From Prostheceraeus crozeri (Eukaryota; Platyhelminthes; Polycladida; Euryleptidae): DNA of 64,000 nt. Shown piece after piece: positions 52,341-61,979 of the stretch. Location: positions 129,001 through 193,000 of the forward strand of contig CAJQUW010008996.1 in the NCBI GenBank assembly GCA_907163375.1, written 5' to 3'. The position numbers and the translations under genes are program-made. The notes beneath the pieces were generated by a model. That model saw only the letters and a program-made list of their open reading frames with translations. It ran no database searches and was not told the DNA's origin. Positions within the stretch are counted from its first letter, which is position 1. The number at the start of each line of letters is the position of its first letter.

Positions 52341-53990
52341 CAACAGTCCATTTCTCAGCTGTAGAACTCAAAAGTCAATGGAGGATAAGCATAATCAAAT
52401 ATATGCAGTATTGTCAGTGTGTTTTAACTCTTTGGTTTGTCTTGCTTGGGCGTACATCGCCTCTTAAGAGAAATATACAGTGGATGATTACTTAAGAGAA
52501 GCCGTGCGAGTTCCGTTGTACTAGCCGGGAGACAAAGGTTGTTACGGTCCAGACGTGAAAATAGTAATGAACAAAGTGCTCCAGGATTTTCGGCAATTTC
52601 CGGTGGCAATAATTTTCTGATTATTTTTCATATCAGGGATGAGAATTTTAGGAATTAGCGGATTTGACGGTCATATACATGTATCTTATTAGCGAATCAT
52701 ATGAGAACAAATTAGTCTAGGAGTATTTTATCAATCAATGAATAAAAGATTCAATGAATGTTATAAATCATATGAATCAAGCGAATCATTTGAGAACAAA
52801 CTAGTGTATGAGTATTGAGTATGTTATCGCGTAATTTCTTAGCATAGGTCTACAGCCATAGAGGGGCCCATTCGGCATGAAGTTAACTATATGGCACGGA
52901 GATCTATCAATGGGAGGGCTCTTTCAGCATTACGAATCCGCAAAGAGGCATTTGCGAAAGTAATTCTATATATTGCTTAGAAGAGCAAGGTAAGGCTCCC
53001 TGCAATATTTAGGATAATTGGGATTATTCCGACGCATAGCGACGTGTAGATGACTGAGAACCGACTGGGAGGTTGTTCTTATGCTTCTCTGCCGTGGCAT
53101 AGGCCTAACACGGTTATAGCGGTTCTCACTCAAAAATGTATCTGGAAATTCAACTTTCTGCTATAATTTGATATGGACGGCTAAATTGTGAATGCTTTAT
53201 TTAAACATAGTATCCAAGAAGTAGGCTTATTATATATTGGTGTTTAACTGATAAAAAAATAGTTACAGGTTATTTTATGGCGATCAAGGTAAATGCTCTC
53301 ATCCTAAATGTGTTGGTACCCTCATAATATGTAGCAGCCTGGGCAAGCATGCCAACACTGGTTAACTCTTAATCACGTTGTCGAGTATAAAATCAGTCCA
53401 TAAAATCATTTGATTTGGCTTTTAGACGCCACCTTGACTTACGGTGAAATCAATATACTATGCCGCTTTTTCAGTAACTAATTAAAATTTTTATTACATG
53501 TGGCGCACAATTATCCAATAGGTACATAAACCAATTTACCAATTCATCGCTATTTAATTCTGTGGAAAGATGAGTCCTATACCAAAATTGCACTATTTTC
53601 GTACGAGTGCAACTTATACTTCCAGATTCTATGTCAAAAATAGCCTCTGGCTTTCTCAGGAATAAAAAAAACAAAATTTCTAATATACCAAGCTTTCGTA
53701 TTCCTTAAACAGGGTATTCAATAGAATGCACAGATGTTTTACAGCCGTAAATCAATATTCAAAATTATTACTTAGATATTTCGAACAGCTCATCAACTAC
53801 AGACAAAGATAAGAAAAACATGCATGAACTATGAAATGAGGATACAAAACTAACTATGGTAAGACAATTGAAGGCCGACCAGCGGCTTAAAAATTAACAA
53901 ACAACTATATATATAGTAAACACTGTGTATCAATTTGTGGAATACAAGAAAGCATAATTCACAAAAAATATTAGAAAAGTATTAAAAGCT
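52341..53990. other. Host-like sequence without recognised gene
   Basis: No convincing frame. A GGCCGACCAGCGGC word (near 53873) next to the Penelope fragment resembles a hammerhead stem II, but the rest of the core is not recognisable. Confidence 0.45.
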
Positions 53991-54017
53991 TATATAAAAG
54001 GAAATACAAAAATGAAT

Positions 54018-54300
54018 TTATCTCAAAAAAGGTAATAATGTCTCGCCGCAGCAACCGTTAATCAAATTATTCTTATTATGTATGAAAATGGCCTCTAAGG
54101 ATTTTCTCTTGGCATTGTTGCGTTCACTCTTTAGGATCTTCCAAGATAAACTATTTCGGATATTGGTGTTGTGTTCTTCAGCATGCTGAAAGAATTTTGA
54201 TGAACTTGAGGTTATGCTCATTGAGTCTTGCCTTAATGGTGCGAGATGTTTCACCTGTATAACAATTCTTACAAATCAAACACGTAATCTTATAAATAAT
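54018..54300 (-). mobile_element. Penelope-like element fragment (GIY-YIG end)
   Basis: The minus strand encodes YKITCLICKNCYTGETSRTI, KARLNEHN and a C-terminal tail, the GIY-YIG-type endonuclease region that ends Penelope-like proteins. One frameshift lies between the endonuclease block and the tail. About 43 bp of the same region (KITCLICKNCYTG) recur in inverted orientation at 55849-55891. Confidence 0.78.
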
Positions 54301-54401
54301 AGGAAGAATTATAAATAGGAACAGCCCCGTTGTGATGCAAATTGCTGGACGTGCAAGACCGGGGAAGGCATTGAACAGTGCTACAGTAAATTTGTTATTT
54401 A

Positions 54402-55848
54402 CAGTTATGGCCAATGATTTCCGACCACCCATATATTTCTAAGATAAAACGAGTTCAGAGTATTAGTTAACAAGTAGTATTTAAGTTATAAACAAAAACA
54501 TGTGTAATTAACACATGGGAACAATTGAACTTACATTTAAATGTCTTTGGTCAATTAAATTGCAAAATCTCAATGTTTCATAAAACAATTAATATTTAGT
54601 AGCAGTACCATGAGCCGCCAGAACAGCGTTGATTCGACGTGGCATTGAATCTACAAGAGATTGGCAATACTCAGGAGTTATTTCATGGGTTCAGGCATGA
54701 AGAATAGCACCTTTGAGTTCTATCAGTGAGGATGGATTGGATTTCGACACTTCTAACTTCAGCTTTTCCCAACAATTTTCTATCGGGTTTAAGTCTGGTG
54801 ACGATCCTGGCCACGGGCTGAGTACTTCAATATTATTACAATGAAGCCAAGATTTTACGGCACGGGACTGGTGGCATGGTGCACCGTCATGTTGGAACAC
54901 ATCGCAACTATGAAGTTCCATCCACAGTGGCACCTTTTCTGCAATGATTTTCAAATATTCAGCCGAATTGACCGTCTTCCCTTGCTGTACAAAGTAAATA
55001 CCTCCGCGACCAAATCCAGATATCGAACCCCATATCATGATTGACGGGCATTTTTTCACCGCTGGTACAGTAAACCTTGGATTGAAACGCTGATTTGAAG
55101 GACGTCGAACCAAGGCCCTGTGTGGTTGAAACTGCTTTATTTGTGTTTCGTCGCTGAAGAGTACTCTCCGCCATTGGTCAACTGTCCAGTCTTTGTGAGT
55201 TCTGCAGAAGATAAGGCGATCTTTGATATTCTTTCGAGATAGTCGAGGTTTTACAGCTGGACGGTAAGAGCGAAGACCTGCATCGATAAGGAGGCGCCGT
55301 CTGATGGTTCGAGTGCTGACTACCACATTTTCAGGTAATTGCGCTCTGATTTCAGAACTGGATATAGATGGATTCCTCACAGCAGCACGGCGAATCATGT
55401 TATCAGTTTGACGGCTGGTGATTCTTGTTTTGCCTGGTTGTTTTCTGGGAACTGTGGATCCAGTCTGCTTGATAACTTGGATAATATCATGGACTGTTGT
55501 CTTTGACAAATTTAATCTTACTGCGATCTGACGTTCACTCCATCCATCATCAAATAAAAGTTTGATATTAGCGCGAGCAGCAGGACTTGTAGGCATAATT
55601 ACAATGAGACGCACAAATTAACTTTGGCAAACAATTCTTGGAATTCGTGTAATTCTGAGAATTCTGAGAATTCCACCGATTTATACATACTCAATGGTGG
55701 TTGGCTGGTGCCTGATAGGTAAATCAACCAATTATAACTAATATAACGTATGTTTGTAGAAATAAAATAAGGTTGTCAGAATGAAAATAATAGTGGTCGG
55801 AAATCAATGGCCGTATCACTAGTGGTCGGAAATCATTGGCCATAACTG
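54402..55848 (-). mobile_element. Tc1/mariner DNA transposon, near whole
   Basis: 1447 bp between TA duplications (54400-54401 and 55849-55850). Terminal inverted repeats of about 27 bp begin CAGTTATGGCCAATGATTTC; the right side has a second, imperfect copy of the repeat just inside (about 55792-55815). One transposase gene on the minus strand. It separates the two inverted Penelope pieces. Confidence 0.92.
54589..55614 (-). pseudogene. Tc1/mariner transposase, one premature stop
   Basis: About 341 codons. The N-terminal part has paired helix-turn-helix regions (RQIAVRLNLSKTTVHDII and EIRAQLPENVVVSTRTIRRR). The catalytic triad is in VLFSDETQI, VFQHDGAPCHQ and DLNPIENCWE. By my count 35 residues lie between the second Asp and the Glu (DD35E), one more than in Tc1. 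A single in-frame stop at 54691 removes the last 33 codons (which would end AAHGTATKY). Otherwise intact, so a fairly recent arrival. Confidence 0.9.
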
Positions 55849-55891
55849 TATAAGATTACGTGTTTGATTTGTAAGAATTGTTATACAGGTG

Positions 55892-56460
55892 AGTAGTAAG
55901 CACATCCCAAATTCAAACCCAAAATGTGAAATGATGAGTCATCAGGCTGACTTAGCCCCCCCTCTGGCAGGAAGGTGAGGGAGTTCGCCAAGGATGTGTT
56001 GGGAGGAATGGGTCCGTGAGGAGAAAACCGCCCCCCCAACGACTCAACTGACTAAATTGGTTGAAAAGACCAAAGTTGTTCAGAATCATGTGAAACAAAC
56101 TTCTATCAAGGTTTCAGGTTAAAATTCGTCCAAAAAATTTTTTCGAAAATGTTTCATTACGGTGGTCTCGACACTTAGGATTTTTTCGTGAAAAAAAAAT
56201 TTCAAAAAGTTGGAATTGAGCTACGAGACCCATCCCATCGTGTTTGTCGTCAAAAGTTGGGTCAGTGAAGTTTCGGTGAAAAAACCGCCCCCCCCCCCCC
56301 CAACGACTCAACTGACCAAATTGGTCGAAAAGACCAAAGTTGTTCAGAATCATGTGAAACAAACTTCTATCAAGGTTTCAGGTTGAAATTCGTCCAAAAA
56401 ATTTTTTCGAAAATGTTTCAGTACGGTGGTCTCGACACTTAGGATTTTTTCAAGTCCAAA
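55892..56460. repeat. Left terminal repeat region of Polinton C with tandem module
   Basis: A ~175-bp module occurs twice (56016-56191 and 56274-56454; period about 258 bp). It holds a C7 to C14 tract, CAACGACTCAACTGAC, GTTCAGAATCATGTGAAAC and CTCGACACTTAGGATTTTTT. The last word is also in both ends of copy B. Confidence 0.85.
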
Positions 56461-56857
56461 TGTGAAATGTCGCTTTTTTAGCCAACTTGGACGATGAATA
56501 GCGGAGGATTAGAAGTGAATGAACAGCTCGGGTTTCTTTTAGGGGCAAGACCGCGCTTTGTTCTCTAGGATCTCCTCTTTTAAGATGCGTGCAGGCTCTG
56601 TTTCCAAATGAGAGCCTATTAAAAATCGAGTTTTTGTGCATTTTCCAAGATTTTGGAACTTTTTGAAAAAACGACAGAGTTTTTTCATCTCGGCTTCTGG
56701 TCATCGTAGAGGGTCGAGGGATGTCTTAAATGAAAGGGGAGAGCGAGAAAACGTGACACTCAAAATTTGGAGTCAATCGGAGAAACTAGAACCGGAGATA
56801 GACGGGTTTAAAGTTTTTGGATGATGGGTGTTACGTCATCAGCTGATCGCCACACAC

Positions 56858-57808
56858 TATATAAGCGGGAACCGACAGAGACTTTTCATTTAGAAGAGAG
56901 ATTGTCAAAGGTAGGTCGTCTCTCTGAGCTCCGACGATAGCTTCGGACATTCCAAATTCCGGGTTTCTATTAGAAACCGACTTAGAAAATTTCATTGCTA
57001 AGGCGTCAGACTTAGAGGTTAGCCAGGAGATGGCCTTCGTCTCCAGGCCATAAAAGACTCCAAAACTTTAAAGGCCTGTAACTTTGCTTCTACTAGTCCG
57101 TTTGACTTCATTCAAAAAAGGTTCGGTGGCTATTGACCTGCTCTAAGTGATAGACTACTTATAAAATGTCGTAAGTAGTGCTAAAAAGTTAAAAAAATTA
57201 AACTCACTAGTTTTGGAGGTTTTCTGGGTTCGACCCTGCTGAATTCAACTAAGACATTTACAAAGTTGCCAGAGGCGAGCTTCGGCTCGAGACTTGTTTC
57301 CTGATGTAAAAACTCCACCGATTTTCATGTCAAAATCGGGGCCCGGATACCAACACAGTGACATGACGCACGCTCTGTCCGCTCGAGGTTGGATTTGTGG
57401 GTCGAGGTCTTGGAGTTGGGATAAGATCCCCTCTGAGAAATGCCTGTGACGGATTCATCAGCTTAACTTGTCTTTTCTCTAAGCGAAGTTGTCTTTGTGA
57501 TAGCACTGGGCGACTATCGATTCTGTGTTTGTATAGCATTGGCCTTCACGACTGAAAGCCCAGTAACTCAGGCTTGGCGACGTCTATCGTTTGTCATTGT
57601 AACTTGGTAAAAATGGGGTGGTTACTGCAAGTATTGACGTCAAAACTTTTCGCGTCATAGGGGAATCCGTCTTTGTGTTGGGAGGTGGAAACAGAAAGCA
57701 TGGTGACTGCCGATGCCCATACATGGTAAAACTGCTGTTGTCAAGTTAAAAGCACGACTAAATTTAGAAAGACCAAGGCAAGGCTTTGTGTCGGGAGGGT
57801 ATATAAGT
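56858..57808 (+). promoter_or_regulatory. TATA boxes upstream of the coiled-coil gene, Polinton C
   Basis: CTATATAAGCG at 56858-56868, and GTATATAAGTC at 57799-57808, about 260 bp upstream of the ATG at 58063. The second box is followed by GGTGAGTGC (near 57857) and TTCTCTTTTCAG just before the ATG, a probable leader intron. Between the boxes I see no gene. Confidence 0.55.
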
Positions 57809-58062
57809 CACTGCTTCTCTCTAGGCTTCACTCCTGTTTCAAGTTTTAAGACGAACGGTGAGTGCTCTGTCGAAGTTTGCTATCAAACTTTGAAATATTT
57901 AGAACTTAGGATTATTCTGTCTTAATGCAGATACAGTAGTAGCTTCATATAAACGTTTTTATCAAGCTGTGACTTTAGATGAGATCCTTTAACGATCTCC
58001 TCTTATGAGCACTAAAATGTGTCTCAATTTAACACATTATTTCTTCTCTTTTCAGTTTGAAA

Positions 58063-59236
58063 ATGACGAAGGAATGCAATAAAAAATTACAAATTTTTAA
58101 GTGCAGTTGCGGCATGCCCTTCCGCGGTGACCGTTTCAGGCGCCACGTCTTGGCGAGAGTGACGAAGGGTGAGATGAAGCATGATGATGTGTTGATGGTA
58201 ATGTATTGTGTGTGGTGTGATGTTCGTTGTAGTGCGTATGATGTCGAGCATGTGAAGGCTCATGCCAATTGTCCTCTGCGTGTGATTGGGAAGGAAATGA
58301 TGAGTCAAGTGTTGAGTGGTGAGCAGGGGAGCGCATTTGTTCAAGGCGAACCAGTACGTTTCCCAGTCGTGGATTTGGATGATGATGAAGTGGTGAGTAA
58401 AGTAAAGAGGAAGTTGATTGTCGAGAGTGATGATGATGACGATGAGGCTATGGAGAGCGTTGTAACGAAGAAGGGGTGTGTTGAGAGGTTGAGTGATGAT
58501 GTTGAGCTTGAGCGAGCTGCCGCGTCGATTGAGCCACTGGCAAAGCCACGGGCTCAATCGTCGCCGAGAGATGAGCGTGTGATGCCTAATTGTGTTGTGA
58601 GAGTGAGTCAGTCGAGTGTGCCGAGTAAAGTGGTGTTGACGAAGAATGATGCGCTGGCGTATGGGAATGTGAGGAATGAGTGTGACAGGTTGCAGGGAAA
58701 GTTGAATGCTGCAAAGTGTACGTTGAAAGAAGTGACTGTGGAAAGGGATCGTTTGAAGAGAGAGTCGGAGGACTTTGCGAGTGTGAAGAGAGAGTTGTTT
58801 GAGGCGAGGCAGAAGTTGGTGAATGAGAGAAAGTTGAGGGAGACGCTTGAGTCGAAGTTGGAGAGTTGTGAGAAGTCGGTCTGTCGAGAGCGTGAGTTGA
58901 AGGAAGAGGCGATGGTACGAGTGAGAGTGTTGGAGCGTCAGTTGAGTATGCAGTCCGAAGTGTCGCCTGAAACGGTCACCGCCCTTCACATTCCTGTGGT
59001 GGGCTATGTCCCGGAGCGGCCATTAATTTATGGAGATGTGACTCCAGATACATTACAAGAATGTTTTAACTGCACGGATGTCCGATGTTATCACATCAAA
59101 ATACATCACAAGGAGGACATCCGTGTAGATTATAGAAAGCCGCACAAATTTCGTAAGTATTATGACTGGAACATAACAATGTACCATCTTTCTCATTCTT
59201 ACTTCTTTCATTGCAGGCCAACTGAAAAAGTCATAA
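58063..59236 (+). CDS. Coiled-coil protein with N-terminal zinc-binding motifs, Polinton C
   Basis: Paralogue of the 42432-43586 gene. Zinc-type N-terminus: CSCGMPFRG, FRRHVLAR, CVWCDVRCS, AHANC. Acidic middle (ESDDDDDEAMES), a coiled-coil region rich in Glu/Arg/Lys, then LHIPVVGYVPERPLIYGD and CFNCTDVRCYHIKI. A GT-AG intron at 59153-59216 (GTAAGTA...TTTCATTGCAG) lies near the 3' end, where copy B also has one. With it the frame stops at 59236; without it the frame runs on to 59466. After the intron comes a CCCGAGAACGACCC word and a hairpin like the repeated 3' segment of copy B. Whole. Function unknown. Confidence 0.65.
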
Positions 59237-59466
59237 GCCCACCACATCCCCCGTCCCGAGAACGACCCATGGGCTCCTTTAAGGGCCAACCTTCTAATGC
59301 AGCTAAAGCGGTCCCAAGCCCGCCACATATCTACGGATATGGAATGCAGAGGGGAAGAAAAATGATGAATGGAATGAAATGGGAGGCCACCCTTGCACCA
59401 CATGCAACACAACAGACTTCTCTCTTCGCTAGTGAACAAGCTCTTGTCAGTGTCATCAGAAACTAA

Positions 59467-59824
59467 CATGTTGTACAAAGGTTTTACTGCAACACAGGTT
59501 GATGTATAGTTAGAAAAGGCTGATCATGATGTTTTATGAAACACACATGTCATGAAATGCAAGTGTTAGTGTAGTCAAATAAATTACCCCGACGCACGTT
59601 TGTGAAAATAAAGTTTGATAATTGACGTTGTATTCGTAAGTCTAGTCAGAAAGTGTATCATGGTTTGTAAAAGCAAAGTGTAGTCAAATAATTTTACTGC
59701 GATTCATGTTTGTGAAAATAAAGTTTGATCATTGAAATTTTATGACTGACTGAACTCACAGCAGCATTAGAAAGTTTAGCACAACACAAGTATCATGAAA
59801 AAATACTTTATTTGGTCTTTGATT
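59467..59824. repeat. Short tandem repeat in the Polinton C spacer
   Basis: GTTTGTGAAAATAAAGTTTG occurs twice about 105 bp apart (59598 and 59707), each with AATAAA. These may be poly(A) signals. No gene. Confidence 0.6.
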
Positions 59825-60260
59825 TAACATCATTGAAACCCACTTTACTAATAGCAATGACAATATGCTTTATTTCATTCAGAAGCAAATGATCGCCGTA
59901 ACCATGAAAGTTGTCTATCCGAGAAATAATCTTCCGCAGATGCCGTGTATAAAACTCAGAAGCATCAGTAACATATTCTTGTCCGTAGGAAGGAAATTAA
60001 AAGTCAACACTTTCCGCTACTTCACCTTCTGGAAAATGAATGTAATTGACATGTGCAATTAAATGAGCCTTGATGAGACTGTCTTTGAAATAAGATATCA
60101 ACTCCGTAAATATTTTTCGTGTGTAGTCTAAACATGCTTCCAATTCTGTCTCCTCCCTTTGAAACTCAAGGATGTAATCTTGTATTAAGCCTCCGAAGCA
60201 CTCTTGATGAAAACGAATCGAGCAATCATCATGTTTCAATGTATTGACTTCAGGTGCCAT
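59825..60260 (-). pseudogene. Stand-alone polymerase B N-terminal-domain homologue, Polinton C
   Basis: Starts at the ATG at 60260: SIRFHQECFGGLIQDYILEF, ELISYFKDSLIKAHLIAHV. These match the start of the 22489-22899 protein, and further minus-strand blocks match its second half. Its place, opposite in strand to polymerase B and upstream of it, differs from that in copy B, where it lies at the other end. Fossil, broken. Confidence 0.55.
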
Positions 60261-60398
60261 GCTTGAGTCTATTGCTAAACATCATGTTTGCCTAACACGA
60301 TTTCAATAACGCGTTACAAATGTGTGTATGCACATCGGGAACTCTAGCCTTCTGTGATTGGACGAGAGGTCTGATCCATTCACCACTTAGGAAAATCT

Positions 60399-60408
60399 TA
60401 TAAAAAGT
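60399..60408 (+). promoter_or_regulatory. TATA box upstream of the Pro-rich gene, Polinton C
   Basis: TTATAAAAAG about 30 bp before a probable transcription start. A donor-like CAAGGTGAGTG follows (near 60450), suggesting a non-coding first exon. Confidence 0.5.
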
Positions 60409-61263
60409 AGTGCACCAGCTCTGCTCTTCACATTTACCTTTCACAAGGTGAGTGTCGGTGAGCTCTTGCTATCAGGATGTTTTGACTTGCTATCAAGTTG
60501 AATAGTCTCTTGCTATCACATCTTCTGCTCATAAAACATATCATCGCTGTAATACCTCCTTTGCTCGAGCGTTCCTTCGGGACGGCGGGTACTGCCGTAG
60601 AGGGATTGCGTTGCACGGGTTGTTCGTCGTTTGTTAGACCGAAACCTCTGAGCCGTTGCTCATGTTGGGCGTTCGACTTCATACTCAACGTGATGCTTTC
60701 TCTCGCCAGGTCAGAGTACTTTAGCCATTCAACAAAGGTTAGTCTTTATGATATGGAGTAGAGTGAAATGTAACTCATCAGATGTTACTTCAATGATTGT
60801 TCCCATGATAAACGTTGAATAGGCAAATGAAACGATTCTCATCTTTCCTTTTCAGTGATTGAAATCTGCGTTGACAAAGTCTAATTAAACCTTATCTACC
60901 AAAAAGGGGTTTACGAAAATCGAAGAGTATCGCGTCTGTGCTGAGAAGGAGAGGAAGACGATTAAGCAATGTAAGTTTTGTGCAATGGGGCAGGGATGAG
61001 GTACAGGTTGTGCTAATAAAATTCTTTAACTAACACCATTAGGTTTGCATGTGTGTGTGTGTTGAACGTAAGAATTAATTTTCATAAACCTCTAAATAAC
61101 ATCAAGAGGGTAGAAATCATGTCCTTATTAATTTTCAATGAAAATCAAGAACCCTACCCTCTCCCTACTCCATGATTTTCAAAACCGAAACTAACATTTA
61201 AAAAAAATGCATTGTGATGTGTTTAGGTGAAATCTCTCACCACCCTCTTTTCTTCCGTTTCAG

Positions 61264-61970
61264 TGCAAGAATCGTTCGTCAATGGGGAGTCCGTCCCCGT
61301 AGAAGCAATCGGACAAGCATACGAGCGACTTGGAATGTGTAAGTATCTTGATGGATTAATGCTGTGATGTTTTAGCACTTCTGTATCCGTATAGTTCATT
61401 CTCCATCATTGTTGTCTCCGCAACCTCTAATCTCATCTCTTTTTTCCTCTCTACAGATTTGGCAAGGCAGGAGAAGTGGGAGGAAGCCGCGAGGCGGAAA
61501 TACCGCGAGGAATTTCCGGCCCTACCTTCCCGCTCCACCACCACTGCCAACCAAACAACTCCCTACCATCCATCGACCTCGGCCATTGCCCCACCTCCAC
61601 CGCCGCCAGCACCGATACCTGTGCCAGTCCCTGCTCCCCGTCGCCACATCCCTCCGACACCAAAGCCAAGGACCCTTCCACCTTCGGCCCGTGTCTCTCT
61701 CCTGCCTCCTCCGCGTCCATCCTTGCTGCCGGAGTTACAGTCCTTAGATGGTAAGTAGTCGTGATTGGGAAATAGGGGGGCCAAGACTTCAAACTTGAAA
61801 TGCTGATCATGTTACTAATCTCTTTTTTCTTTTTCTCAACAGATCTGGCGGCCTACCTCCTGGACGGTGACCTTCCCTTCCATCCCATCGTCATCCCAGC
61901 ATCGCCACCACCACCTGCAGCGGCCGACCTTCCTCTCCTCTCCGTCAAGTCGGTGGAGAGATTGTTGTAG
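61264..61970 (+). CDS. Proline-rich spliced accessory gene, Polinton C
   Basis: At least three coding exons, split by clean introns of 61339-61456 (GTAAGTAT...CTCTACAG) and 61751-61842 (GTAAGTAG...CTCAACAG). An earlier intron (60971-61263; GTAAGTTT...TTTCAG) leads into it; I could not place the start codon. Exon content: a helical segment (GQAYERLGM; RQEKWEEAARRKYREEFP), a Pro-rich stretch (APPPPPPAPIPVPVPAP) and a hydrophobic-Pro end, stopping at 61968-61970. This stop lies 10 bp before the ATG of polymerase B. Function unknown. Confidence 0.5.
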
Positions 61971-61979
61971 GAGCAGGAA

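Noticed and set aside
58087-58989. Long minus-strand frame (300 codons) opposite the coiled-coil gene
   Set aside because: His/Leu/Thr-rich shadow of the plus-strand gene, which has a better start, homology to 42432-43586 and a splice structure.
61409-61810. Several overlapping frames in the Pro-rich exon
   Set aside because: Low-complexity GC-rich exon gives open frames in most phases; splice sites and the in-phase downstream exon support only one.
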